Part shown: one piece after another, positions 32,457 to 42,526 of the stretch
How the letters are laid out: every line of letters starts with the position of its first letter
Numbering within the stretch: position 1 is the first letter of the stretch
Assembly: GCA_044867425.1 (NCBI GenBank)
Contig: JBIOUX010000105.1
Coordinates: forward strand, 1 to 48,899
Direction of reading: 5' to 3'
Source: CAWBJP01 sp044867425
GTDB taxonomy: Bacteria; Actinomycetota; Acidimicrobiia; IMCC26256; BP-133
Length of the DNA: 48,899 bases
The notes under the pieces: generated by a model
The model's input: the letters and a program-made list of their open reading frames with translations, nothing else
What the model was told of the DNA's origin: nothing
Database searches by the model: none
Translations under genes and position numbers: made by a program

Positions 32457-34241
32457 CTACGGGCGAAGCAGGGCCTCGATCTCGGCCCGCAGCCGGAGGA
32501 GGGAGGGGCTGCCCGTGACATCGTGGCCCTCCCCGGCCAGCTCGAGGTAGCGGACGGAGGTGACGGGGTCCAGCGCCCGGTACAGGGCGCGGGCCTCGCC
32601 CACGGGGACGACCGGGTCGTCGTGCCCGGGCACGAGCAGGACAGGGCATGCCGGCGGGGCCCACGGCCAGGCGGCTCGGGTGCGGTGCACCCCGCGGTCC
32701 GGGCCGAGGAGGAGGTGGACGAGCTCGGCCACGTCGGGGGTTCCCACCATGGCCAGGCGTTCCAGTGAACCGAAGGGGGAGACAGCCACCACCCCGGCCA
32801 CCAGGCCGGGATGGGCGGAGGCGACGCGCAGGGCGAGATGGGCGCCGTAGCTCTCGCCAAAGAGCACCACGGGACGCCGCGCCGCGCCCAGCGCCCGGCT
32901 GACGGCGGCCACCGCGTCCACGTCCACCTGGCCGGCCCGTCCCACCAGGGAACGGGTGCAGGCGCGCCCGTAGCCCGTGCTCCCGGGGTAGTTGAGGGCG
33001 ACGACGGTCCATCCCAGATCGGCCAGCAGCTGGCAGTGGACGTTGAATCCGGCGGCCCACTGGGCGAAGGGGCCGCCATGGAGCGCCACCACCACCGGGA
33101 CGTCGTCGTCGGGCCGGCCGTAGACCAGCGCTTCCAGGGAACCGTCGGGGGTGGGGAGCAGCACCGGCCGGGCCTCCCGGCCGGCGGGCGGCGCCGGCTC
33201 CTCGAGGGCGAAGCGGCGCCCGGTCAGATCGAGCCGGGCGCAGGTGACAGCCAGCGAAGGGGTGGAGAACGGGAAGCGCAGCACGTCCCCGGCCACTGCC
33301 ACCGGGAAGCCGGCCACGCCGAAGGGCACGGGGAGGGTCTCGACGTCGAGGGTGGCCGTGTCGGCCAGCAGGAGGCGGGTGAACACGCCCATCTGATGGG
33401 TGAGGACCAGCCCGGCCCCCCCGGTGGTGAACCCCCACGGCTGGCCCGCCTCGTCGCCGGCGGGGAAGTCGGGCAGGAAGCGCACGGTGGACCCCAGCCG
33501 GCCGACCCCCACCCGGCGGTAGCCGAAGGCGTCGCTGGTCACGGCCACCCGGCTCCCGCGGTGGGTGGCGACGATGCGGTCATCGCTCTGCGGCGTGACC
33601 TCGAAGATCCGCCGGCACTCACCGGTGCGGACGTCGAGGAGGTGGCCGCTCGTGCCCCGGCCCCCGGCGGCCAGGTTGAGCGCCAGGCGATGGTCGTCGA
33701 TCCAGGCCCCACCGCTGGCCAGCCCCTGCAGGCGGGCCACGTGGGTGGCGGTGGCCGCCTCCCAGTCGAGACGCCACACGTCGGTCGAGTCATCGTCCCC
33801 CAGGAAGGCCAGCTGCCAGCGCTCCCCCGGACGCGACGCCACCAGCGCGGCCCGCTCGACCGGCACGGCACCCAGGCGGCGGACCGTCCATTCGCCCGAT
33901 CGCTCGACCAGGGCGGTGAAGGCGAGCCCGTCGCCGGCCACGTGGCACAACCCGACGAGACCGACGGCCAGGTAGTCGACCTGGGTGTCGAAGGTGAGGC
34001 CGAGCTCGGTGCCGGCGTACTCGGGTGGGCGGGAGCCATGGAGCAGCTCAACCGCCACCTGCCCGCCCACGTCGGTGACGCAGGCGGCGCGCCGGGCACC
34101 CAGGAAGGAGAAGTCCCGCCGGCGAGGCAAGGAGACCAACGCTGCCAACGCGGCCGACCCCGAGGCGGCGAGATCGAGCACGACGTCGTGATCGCCGGCC
34201 GGCGCCACCGCGCCCGCCGGAGTGAAGCGCCCCCCCACCAA
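32457..34241 (-). CDS. S9-type (prolyl-oligopeptidase-like) serine peptidase
   Basis: 594 residues. The N-terminal two-thirds are propeller-like repeats. The C-terminal third is an alpha/beta-hydrolase with V-V-A-L-H-G-G-P-F, the nucleophile in G-E-S-Y-G, an aspartate in V-P-G-H-D-D-P-V and the histidine in G-E-G-H-D-V. No signal peptide, so it is cytoplasmic. The best description is an acylaminoacyl-peptidase/dipeptidyl-peptidase relative that trims short peptides; specificity is unknown. ATG 34241. A palindrome, GTCACGA-A-TCGTGAC, lies 55 bp upstream. Confidence 0.88.
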   Translation of the reverse strand: MVGGRFTPAGAVAPAGDHDVVLDLAASGSAALAALVSLPRRRDFSFLGARRAACVTDVGGQVAVELLHGSRPPEYAGTELGLTFDTQVDYLAVGLVGLCHVAGDGLAFTALVERSGEWTVRRLGAVPVERAALVASRPGERWQLAFLGDDDSTDVWRLDWEAATATHVARLQGLASGGAWIDDHRLALNLAAGGRGTSGHLLDVRTGECRRIFEVTPQSDDRIVATHRGSRVAVTSDAFGYRRVGVGRLGSTVRFLPDFPAGDEAGQPWGFTTGGAGLVLTHQMGVFTRLLLADTATLDVETLPVPFGVAGFPVAVAGDVLRFPFSTPSLAVTCARLDLTGRRFALEEPAPPAGREARPVLLPTPDGSLEALVYGRPDDDVPVVVALHGGPFAQWAAGFNVHCQLLADLGWTVVALNYPGSTGYGRACTRSLVGRAGQVDVDAVAAVSRALGAARRPVVLFGESYGAHLALRVASAHPGLVAGVVAVSPFGSLERLAMVGTPDVAELVHLLLGPDRGVHRTRAAWPWAPPACPVLLVPGHDDPVVPVGEARALYRALDPVTSVRYLELAGEGHDVTGSPSLLRLRAEIEALLRP

Positions 34242-34295
34242 TTCCCCCCCAGCCCGGAACTACGAACACGCTTCGCAGTCGCACTCCTTCAAATT

Positions 34296-34310
34296 GTCAC
34301 GAATCGTGAC
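34296..34310. promoter_or_regulatory. Candidate operator upstream of the S9 peptidase
   Basis: Perfect 7-base arms GTCACGA and TCGTGAC around one central A, 55 bp before the peptidase start and in a noticeably AT-richer spacer (34242-34351). Size and spacing fit a dimeric repressor site. No regulator can be named. Confidence 0.45.
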
Positions 34311-34351
34311 CTTCAACGCAAGGGGGAACATCGCTGTAAGTAGTCGAACTA

Positions 34352-34954
34352 CTACTCTCCGCGACTCAGGGCGTGGACCAGGAGGTCGACCAGCTGCTCG
34401 CCATAGCGGGGCGTGAGCGGCTTGCGGGCCACGAGCCGGCGGGCGAAGACGGGCCCCACCACGCAGTCGAGGACGACTTCGAGATCGAGGTCGGATCGGA
34501 GCTCGCCCCGGGCCGCGGCCCGCTCCAGCACCCCTCGAATCAGCGTCCGGCGCTCCTCCCCGAAGACCTTGAACAGCCGCTCCAGCTCGGGGTCCGATTC
34601 CGCCGCCTCGACCAGGGCGGGCAGGATGCGGGACAGCGGGGACCGGCTGAGCCCCTCGACCATGAAGCCCACCACCGCCAGGAGGTCACCCCGCAGGGTG
34701 CCGGTCTCGGGGGCGGGCATCGGGGGGATGCGGGAGCGGAAGGCGTCCACCACCAGGTGGGCCTTGCCCGGCCAGTGCCGGTAGATGGTGGCCTTGCCCA
34801 CCCCCGCCCGGGCAGCGATCCCGTCGATGGTGAGACCGGAGAAGCCCACCTCGCCCAGGAGAGCCAGGGTGGCGTCGAGGATGGCCTCCTCCGACCGGCG
34901 GCTGCGGCGCCGGCCCCGGGGCGGTGCGGCGGGCAGGGGTGCCGCCGCCGTCAT
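34352..34954 (-). CDS. TetR-family transcriptional regulator
   Basis: 200 residues. The N-terminal helix-turn-helix is typical (A-I-L-D-A-T-L-A-L-L-G-E-V-G-F, L-T-I-D-G-I-A-A-R-A-G-V-G-K-A-T-I-Y-R-H-W). The variable helical C-terminal domain would bind an effector. Its ATG overlaps the stop of the MFS transporter (ATGA), so regulator and pump form one operon. It presumably represses that operon through the palindrome at 36527-36557 and is released by a pump substrate. A short AGTAGT-TCG-ACTACT hairpin overlaps its stop codon. Confidence 0.93.
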   Translation of the reverse strand: MTAAAPLPAAPPRGRRRSRRSEEAILDATLALLGEVGFSGLTIDGIAARAGVGKATIYRHWPGKAHLVVDAFRSRIPPMPAPETGTLRGDLLAVVGFMVEGLSRSPLSRILPALVEAAESDPELERLFKVFGEERRTLIRGVLERAAARGELRSDLDLEVVLDCVVGPVFARRLVARKPLTPRYGEQLVDLLVHALSRGE

Positions 34955-36504
34955 GCCGCTTCTGGCGCGGTGCCGGCGGGGACCTCGGCGCGCTCGACGA
35001 CGATCCGCTCCGGGTAGTAGCGGTTGACCAGGAAGGCGGCGAGCAGGACCACGGCCGAGGCCACCGCCAGGCTGGAGGACATGGCGTCCACGAAGGCGCT
35101 GCGGGCGGCGTCGGCCAGGCGCTCGCCGACCGGCCCGCCCACCGTCCGGGCCACGCCCAGGGCGCCGCCCAGCGAGCTCTTGGCCGCCTCCAGCGCCGGC
35201 CGGGGCAGCAGGCTGCCCATGGCGTCGCCGATGGAGGCGGCGTAGCGGGAGGCGAGCAGGCTGCCGAGCACGGCCACGCCCAGAGCGCCACCGAGCTCGC
35301 GGGTGGTGTCGTTGACGGCGGAGCCGACGCCGGCCTTGCCCAGGGGCAGCGAGGCCATGATCCCGGTGGTGGAGGGGGCCATGGACAGGCCCATCCCGCC
35401 GGCCAGGACCATCAGGTTGAGGACCAGGCGCCAGTAGGGGGTGTCCACGGCCACGGTGGAGAGGAGGAGCAGGCCGGCGGCCACCATGCACAGGCCGGTG
35501 GTCACCACCGCCCGGGCTCCGAAGCGCTCCACCAGGCGGGCGCTGGAGGGCGCCGCCACCATCATGGTGAAGGCCATGGGCAACATGCGGACCCCGGCCT
35601 CCAGCGTGCCGTAGCCGAGGACCAGCTGGAGGTACTGGGTGAAGAGGAAGAACGTGCCGAACATGGCGAAGAAGATGAGGGTGATGGCCCCCGCCGCCGA
35701 GCTGAACGTCGGGCTGCGGAAGAAGCCGAGGTCGAGCATGGGGTGGGTGCTGCGCCGCTCCCACAGGCCGAAGACGCAAAGCACGGCGATGCCGCCCAAG
35801 CCCCAGGCCAGCGTGACGGGGTCGGTCCAGCCGTGGTTGGGTCCCTCGATGATCCCGTAGAGGAGGGCGCCGAGCCCGGCCATCGACAGCAGCGCCCCGA
35901 CCGGGTCGAGCGGGGGCTGGGCCGGGTCCTTGGACTGGGGCACGAGCCGGCGCCCGGCGATGAGGGCGGCCGCCACCACGGGCAGGTTGACCAGGAACAC
36001 CGATCCCCACCAGAAGTGCTCGAGCAGGAACCCGCTGGCGATGGGACCGAAGGCGGCGCCGGCGCCGGCCAGGCCGGCCCAGATGGCGATGGCCCGGGCC
36101 CGCTCCCGGGGGGGGAAGACGTTGGTGAGGATGGACAGGGTGGCGGGCATGATGAGCGCCGCCCCCATGCCCATCACGGCCCGGAGGGCGACCAGCTGGC
36201 CGGCGGAGGTGGCGAAGGCGGAGACGCCCGAGGCGGTTCCGAAGATGACGAGGCCGGCGGTGAGCGCGCCCTTGCGTCCGAAGCGGTCGCCGAGGGCACC
36301 GGCGGTGAGCAGGAGGCCGGCGAAGACCAGCGCGTAGGAGTCGACGATCCACTGAAGCTGGCTGGAGGTGGCTCCCAGCTCCCGGACCAACGTGGGCAGG
36401 GCCACGTTGAGGACGGTGTTGCCCACCACCACGATGACCAGGCTGAGGCAGAGGACGGCCAGGGTCTTCCACCGCTTGGCGAAGTCGTAATCCTCCTGCA
36501 CCAT
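34951..36504 (-). CDS. MFS drug-export permease, DHA2 (14-helix) family
   Basis: 517 residues from ATG 36504 (M-V-Q-E-D-Y-D-F-A-K-R-W), chosen because GGAGAG lies 5 nt upstream and because the longer frame from 36564 would run through the operator. About 14 hydrophobic helices are visible. Motif A is G-A-L-G-D-R-F-G-R-K-G, motif B-like L-V-A-L-R-A-V-M-G-M-G-A-A, and motif C-like G-P-I-A-S-G. It is a proton-driven multidrug exporter of the EmrB/QacA type; substrates are unknown. Co-transcribed with the TetR gene that follows it. Confidence 0.93.
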   Translation of the reverse strand: MVQEDYDFAKRWKTLAVLCLSLVIVVVGNTVLNVALPTLVRELGATSSQLQWIVDSYALVFAGLLLTAGALGDRFGRKGALTAGLVIFGTASGVSAFATSAGQLVALRAVMGMGAALIMPATLSILTNVFPPRERARAIAIWAGLAGAGAAFGPIASGFLLEHFWWGSVFLVNLPVVAAALIAGRRLVPQSKDPAQPPLDPVGALLSMAGLGALLYGIIEGPNHGWTDPVTLAWGLGGIAVLCVFGLWERRSTHPMLDLGFFRSPTFSSAAGAITLIFFAMFGTFFLFTQYLQLVLGYGTLEAGVRMLPMAFTMMVAAPSSARLVERFGARAVVTTGLCMVAAGLLLLSTVAVDTPYWRLVLNLMVLAGGMGLSMAPSTTGIMASLPLGKAGVGSAVNDTTRELGGALGVAVLGSLLASRYAASIGDAMGSLLPRPALEAAKSSLGGALGVARTVGGPVGERLADAARSAFVDAMSSSLAVASAVVLLAAFLVNRYYPERIVVERAEVPAGTAPEAA

Positions 36505-36526
36505 GACGCTCTCCTCTGGCTCCGCT

Positions 36527-36557
36527 AAAACGAGACGATACCGTATCGTCTCGTTTT
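36527..36557. promoter_or_regulatory. TetR operator over the MFS-tetR promoter (perfect 31-bp palindrome)
   Basis: Arms AAAACGAGACGATAC and GTATCGTCTCGTTTT (15 bases each) around one C. It ends 22 bp before the transporter start. On the minus strand TTGACC (36564-36559) and TATCGT (18 bp downstream) form a promoter, so the palindrome fills the spacer and -10. That is the expected place for autorepression by the TetR protein encoded downstream. Confidence 0.88.
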
Positions 36558-36586
36558 GGGTCAACCTTGAGCGCTGAGGTTCGCGG

Positions 36587-38034
36587 CTATGAGGCCGACA
36601 GGCGCTGGTCGAGGAGCCGGTTGAGCAGTTGGGGATTGCCGCGGCCTCTGGTGGCGGCCATCACCTGGCCCATGAAGAAGCCCCGCAGCTTCTTGCGCTC
36701 CTTGTCGTCGCCGCCCCGGTAGCGCTCCACCTCGGCCGGGCTGGCGGCCAGGACGCCGTCGACCACCGCCACCAGCTCGGCCTCGTCGCTGACCTGGGCC
36801 AGGCGCCGGGCGGCCACCACCGCCTTCGGGGTCCCCTCGCCGGCCAGGGCGGCGACCAGCACCTCCTTGGCCAGGGGCCGGGACAGGGTGCCGTCGCCCA
36901 CCAGCGCCACCAGCTCGGCCAGACCCTCCGGGGTGAGGGCCAGGTCCCGGGGGGCGGTGTCCGTCTCCTTCACCCGGGCCAGCAGGTCGCCCACCACCCA
37001 GTTCGTCGTCTCCCGGGGCGGGGCGCCGGCGGCCACGGCGGCGGCGGCGAAGTCGGCCAGCCCCGACGTCAGGAGCACGTCCGCGTCCTGGTCGGAGATC
37101 CCCCACTCCTCCACCAGGCGCCGGCGCCGGGCGGCCGGCAGCTCGGGCATGGCGACCCGCACCCGCTCCCGCCACTCGGCCGGCGGGGCCAGGGGCACCA
37201 GGTCGGGCTCGGGGAAGTAGCGGTAGTCGAAGGCCTCCTCCTTGGAGCGCAGCGAGTGGGTGCGGCCCGCATGCTCGTCCCAGTGGCGGGTCTCCTGGGT
37301 GACCGTGCCCCCGCCGGCCAGCACCGCCGCCTGGCGGTGGGCCTCGAACTCCAGGGCCCGGGCCAGGGAGCGCAGTGAGTTCATGTTCTTGATCTCGACC
37401 TTGGTGCCCAACCCCTCCGCACCCTGCTCCCGCAATGAGATGTTGGCGTCGATGCGCAGCGACCCCTCCTCCATCTTCACGTCGGAGACGCCGATGGCCT
37501 CGAGGACGGCCCGCAGCTCGGTGACGTAGGCCCGGGCCTGCTCGGGGGAGCGGATGTCGGGGCGGGAGACGATCTCCATGAGGGGGACGCCGGCCCGGTT
37601 GTAGTCCACCAGGGAGTGGTCGGCCTCGTGGATGCGGCCGCCGGCGCCGACGTGGACGGTCTTGCCGGTGTCCTCCTCCAGGTGGGCCCGCTCGATCCCC
37701 ACCTTTTCGCCGTCGACCTCGAGAGACCCGTTGACGCACACCGGCTCGTCGTACTGGGAGATCTGGAAGTTCTTCGGCATGTCGGGATAGAAGTAGTTCT
37801 TGCGGTGGAAGACGGAGGTCTCCGGCAGCCGGCAGTGCAGGGCCTCCCCCACCCGGAGGGCGAACTCCACCACCGCCTCGTTGAGCACGGGCAGCGACCC
37901 GGGCAGGCCCAGGCACACCGGGCAGACGCTGGTGTTGGGCTCGGCCCCGAACTTGTTGGGACAGGAGCAGAACAGCTTGGTCCGGGTGGCCAGCTCGCAG
38001 TGCACCTCGAGGCCGATGACCGTCTCGTAGCTCG

Positions 38035-38038
<4 letters not shown>
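36587..38038 (-). CDS. gatB: Asp-tRNA(Asn)/Glu-tRNA(Gln) amidotransferase subunit B
   Basis: 483 residues. Kinase and tRNA-binding subunit of GatCAB, which makes Gln-tRNA(Gln) and/or Asn-tRNA(Asn). It begins Y-E-T-V-I-G-L-E-V-H-C-E-L. The zinc cysteines are C-S-C-P ... C-P-V-C-L-G-L-P-G, followed by R-K-N-Y-F-Y-P-D-M-P-K. The C-terminal YqeY-like tail domain ends near N-P-Q-L-L-N-R-L-L. ATG 38038 overlaps the gatA stop (ATGA). The two flanking Gat genes are in the usual order C-A-B. Confidence 0.97.
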
Positions 38039-39542
<1,504 letters not shown>

Positions 39543-39546
<4 letters not shown>

Positions 39547-39845
39547 GGGGCCTCGCCCAGAATCCTGGGCACCCGGAATCGCCCGTCTTCGGCGGCGGGG
39601 GCCATGGCCAGCACCTCGTCGCGTGCCAACCCGGGCCGGGGCTCGTCGGGGCGCATCACGTTGGCCAGGGGGATGGGATGCGAGGTCGGGGGGACGGCGG
39701 CGGTGTCGAGCGCCTCCACCCGGGCGGCGTGCTCCAGGATCTGGCCCAGCTGGTCCGTGAAGCGCTCGATCTCCTCCTCGGAGAGGGCGAGGCGGGCCAG
39801 GCGGGCCACGTGCTCCACGTCGGCGCGGGTGATCCGGATGCTCAT
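39543..39845 (-). CDS. gatC: Asp-tRNA(Asn)/Glu-tRNA(Gln) amidotransferase subunit C
   Basis: 100 residues, normal size. GatC wraps around GatA and clamps it to GatB. Characteristic start: I-T-R-A-D-V-E-H-V-A-R-L-A-R-L-A-L-S-E-E-E, later L-R-P-D-E-P-type motif (M-R-P-D-E-P-R-P-G-L), ending F-R-V-P-R-I-L. First gene of gatCAB, 79 bp from the divergent response-regulator gene. Confidence 0.96.
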
Positions 39846-39886
39846 GCCAGCGGATTGTATGGGCGGCACCCGGGACACCCTCTCAT

Positions 39887-39905
39887 GACGGACCCAGGGT
39901 CCGTC
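39887..39905. promoter_or_regulatory. Palindrome in the gatC/response-regulator divergent spacer
   Basis: Perfect 9-base arms GACGGACCC and GGGTCCGTC around one A, 19 bp before the response-regulator start. It may be an operator for the regulator itself or a leader hairpin. Confidence 0.45.
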
Positions 39906-39924
39906 TGTCACCCTGGAAGGGACA

Positions 39925-40602
39925 ATGCGTGTCCTGATCGTGGACGACGAGGTGCGCCTGGCCGAAGCCGTGCGGCGCGGCCTCGAGGCTGAGGGATTCG
40001 TGGTCGACGTCGCCCATGACGGCCACGAAGGGCTCTGGCGCGCCCGGGAGAGCACCTACGACGCCCTGGTGCTCGACATCATGCTCCCGGGCCTGAACGG
40101 TTACCGGATCTGCTCCACCCTCAGGGAGGAGGGTGACTGGACACCGATCCTGATGCTCACGGCCAAGGACGGCGAGTTCGACGAGGCCGAGGCCCTCGAC
40201 ACCGGCGCCGACGACTTCCTGTCCAAGCCGTTCTCCTTCGTGGTGCTCACCGCCCGGCTGCGGGCCCTGCTGCGCCGGGGAACCCCGGAACGCCCGGCCG
40301 TGCTGGCCGCCGGCGACCTCCGCCTCGATCCCGCCTCCCACCGGTGCTGGCGGGCGGCGACCGAGATCGTCCTCACCCCCCGGGAGTTCTCCCTCCTGGA
40401 GTACCTGCTGCGCCGGGTGGGCCAGGTGGCCACCCGGGCCGAGATCCTGGACCACGTCTGGGACCCCGCCTACGACGGGGACTCCAACGTGGTCGAGGTC
40501 TACGTCGGGTACCTCCGCAAGAAGATCGACGCCCCCTTCCGCCGCCGGGCCGTGGAGACGGTGCGGGGTGTCGGCTACCGGTTGGCGCCCGATGGCGGCT
40601 GA
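39925..40602 (+). CDS. Two-component response regulator, OmpR/PhoB family
   Basis: 225 residues. Receiver domain 1-115 with D8/D9, phosphoacceptor D51 (L-V-L-D-I-M-L-P-G), T79 and K101 (S-K-P-F). A C-terminal winged helix at about 125-222 has E-I-V-L-T-P-R-E-F-S-L-L-E-Y-L-L-R and V-V-E-V-Y-V-G-Y-L-R-K-K-I, ending R-G-V-G-Y-R-L. The ribosome-binding site GGAAGGGA lies 4 nt before ATG 39925. It overlaps the sensor kinase gene. The cupredoxin and His-rich lipoprotein genes downstream suggest a metal or redox signal (inference). Confidence 0.95.
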   Translation: MRVLIVDDEVRLAEAVRRGLEAEGFVVDVAHDGHEGLWRARESTYDALVLDIMLPGLNGYRICSTLREEGDWTPILMLTAKDGEFDEAEALDTGADDFLSKPFSFVVLTARLRALLRRGTPERPAVLAAGDLRLDPASHRCWRAATEIVLTPREFSLLEYLLRRVGQVATRAEILDHVWDPAYDGDSNVVEVYVGYLRKKIDAPFRRRAVETVRGVGYRLAPDGG

Positions 40603-42022
40603 GCCCGGGGGCCCGGCACCGTCCCGCCTCCGCCGGGGAGGATGGGCTCCCCTGCGGTCGGTCCGCGCCCGCATCACCGCCGCCGCGCTGGCGGTGGTGG
40701 CGATCGCCCTGGGAATCACCGCCGTCACGCTCCAGACCCTGGTGCAGAACTCGCTGCTCTCCAACCTCGACGAGGCCACCGAGCTGGTGGCCGACGACCT
40801 GGAAGCCAAGCTGGCCAACGGGAGCCTCCCTGACGTCATCTCCGTTCCGGGCGGGGCCGACGACGAGGACCTCCTCATCCAGGTGCTCAGGTCCGACCGG
40901 AGGGTGCTGGCCGCCAGCGAGAATCTGGTGGGGCGGGGGCCGGCCGTCGAGGAGGAGCCCGATCCGAACGACGACGACCCCCTCCGCATCACCGTCGAGC
41001 GCCTCCCGGTCGACTCCGACGAGGCCTTCCGGGTGTTCGCCCGCCGGGTGACCGTCCCCTCCGGAGAGGTCGTGACCCTGTACGTCGCCACCGAGCTGCA
41101 GCCGGTGCGAAGCACGGTGGCCGACCTCCACCGGGCGATCACGGTGGGCGCTCCGCTTCTCCTCATCCTGGCTGGGATCGTGGTGTGGCTGTTGGTGGGC
41201 CGGGCCCTGCACCCGGTCGAAGCCATCCGCCGCCAGGTGGCCGAGATCTCCGAGTCGGTGCTCGACCGGCGGGTGCCAGAGCCACCCCACGACGACGAGG
41301 TGGGCCGTCTGGCCCGCACCATGAACGCCATGCTGGGCCGGCTCCAGCGCTCGGCCGAGCGCCAGCGGCGCTTCGTCTCCGACGCCTCACACGAGCTGCG
41401 CAGCCCCCTGGCCACCACCCGCACCACCCTGGAAGTGGCCCTCGCCCATCCGGAGACCACCACCTGGGAGGCGTCCGCCGCCAACGTGCTGGCCGAGACC
41501 GAACGGATGCAACGGCTGGTGGACGACCTTCTGTTCCTGGCCCGGGGCGACGAGGGCCAGATGCCGGCCGCGCCCCGACCGGTCGACCTCGACGACATCG
41601 TGGGCGCCGAGGTGGCGCGGCTCCGGGCCCGGGGCCGGGTCGGCGTCGACATGTCCGGCGTCGGCGCCGCCCAGGTGCAGGGGGTGAGCGCCCACCTCGA
41701 GCGGGTCGTTCGCAACCTGCTCGAGAACGCCGAGATCCACGCCCGCTCGGCCGTGTCCGTGTCCCTGGCGGGCGACGGCCCGGCCGTGGTGCTGGCGATC
41801 ACCGACGACGGCCCCGGGGTGGCCCCCGCTGACCGGGAACGGATCTTCGACCGCTTCGTGCGCCTGGAGGAAGCCCGGGCCCGGCCCGGCGACAACGGCG
41901 GCAGCGGGGCCGGCCTGGGGCTGGCCATCGCCCGGGGCATCGTCACCGCCCACGGCGGGGCCATCACCGTGGAGGACGCCGCGGGAGGCGGCGCCCGCTT
42001 CGTCGTCCGCCTTCCGGCCTGA
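40592..42022 (+). CDS. Sensor histidine kinase
   Basis: 476 residues from ATG 40592 (GTG 40568 also in frame), overlapping the response-regulator gene by 11 bp. TM1 lies at about 28-50. A periplasmic sensor region of about 130 residues is rich in Asp/Glu (D-E-D-L-L-I-Q, E-E-E-P-D-P-N-D-D-D). TM2 lies at about 180-203, followed by HAMP (L-H-P-V-E-A-I-R-R-Q-V). The H-box is F-V-S-D-A-S-H-E-L-R-S-P-L, the N-box L-L-E-N-A, and the G boxes D-D-G-P-G-V and G-A-G-L-G-L-A-I-A. A complete orthodox kinase. No metal-binding motif is evident in the sensor region. Confidence 0.94.
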   Translation: MAAEPGGPAPSRLRRGGWAPLRSVRARITAAALAVVAIALGITAVTLQTLVQNSLLSNLDEATELVADDLEAKLANGSLPDVISVPGGADDEDLLIQVLRSDRRVLAASENLVGRGPAVEEEPDPNDDDPLRITVERLPVDSDEAFRVFARRVTVPSGEVVTLYVATELQPVRSTVADLHRAITVGAPLLLILAGIVVWLLVGRALHPVEAIRRQVAEISESVLDRRVPEPPHDDEVGRLARTMNAMLGRLQRSAERQRRFVSDASHELRSPLATTRTTLEVALAHPETTTWEASAANVLAETERMQRLVDDLLFLARGDEGQMPAAPRPVDLDDIVGAEVARLRARGRVGVDMSGVGAAQVQGVSAHLERVVRNLLENAEIHARSAVSVSLAGDGPAVVLAITDDGPGVAPADRERIFDRFVRLEEARARPGDNGGSGAGLGLAIARGIVTAHGGAITVEDAAGGGARFVVRLPA

Positions 42023-42061
42023 TCCTCATCCGCCGGGGTCGGCCGCTCCGTAGCAAGACTT

Positions 42062-42460
42062 GTGCTGCGGACGTCGATCGCCATCGCAGGACTCGTCCTG
42101 CTGGCCGCCTGTGGCGGCGGAGACGGCGACGGCGCATCACCAGGGACGACAGAAGTAACCGCGTCACCCGCCGCCAACGAGGTGGTCATGCGGCTGATCG
42201 CCTTGCGGCCCGAGGCGCTCCTCGTGCCCAGGGGGACGACGGTCACCTGGAAGCAGATGGACGCCGGCACCCACACCGTGACGTCCGGCACGGTGATCCA
42301 GGGGACGGGTGGCGTCACGACCGCACCCGACGGGAGGTTCGACTCCGGGAACCTCGTCACCGGCGCCACCTTCAAGTTCACGTTCAACGAGCCCGGCAAG
42401 TTCACGTACTTCTGCGCCGTCCACCCCGCCACCATGCGCGGCGAAGTGGAGGTGACCTGA
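42062..42460 (+). CDS. Cupredoxin-domain lipoprotein (plastocyanin-like)
   Basis: 132 residues, GTG 42062. The lipoprotein signal ends L-L-A-A-C17. A single cupredoxin fold follows with type 1 copper ligands H71 (A-G-T-H-T-V), C118, H121 and M125 (Y-F-C-A-V-H-P-A-T-M). It should carry one electron or store copper outside the membrane. It starts 40 bp after the sensor kinase, on the same strand, and may belong to the same transcription unit. Confidence 0.9.
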   Translation: MLRTSIAIAGLVLLAACGGGDGDGASPGTTEVTASPAANEVVMRLIALRPEALLVPRGTTVTWKQMDAGTHTVTSGTVIQGTGGVTTAPDGRFDSGNLVTGATFKFTFNEPGKFTYFCAVHPATMRGEVEVT

Positions 42461-42526
42461 CGGAAGCAACCGAGATCCGAGATCTCACAACGCTCCTCCG
42501 AGGGGATGAGAAGGGAGAGCAGAGGA

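Noticed and set aside
34339..34353. AGTAGT-TCG-ACTACT hairpin at the TetR stop as a terminator
   Set aside because: Only 6 bp, weak, overlapping the stop codon and without a T-run; not enough to call.
34352..36472. A 706-codon frame running through the MFS gene into TetR
   Set aside because: The upstream part is an Arg/Pro-rich shadow of the transporter; the TetR domain starts cleanly at 34954.
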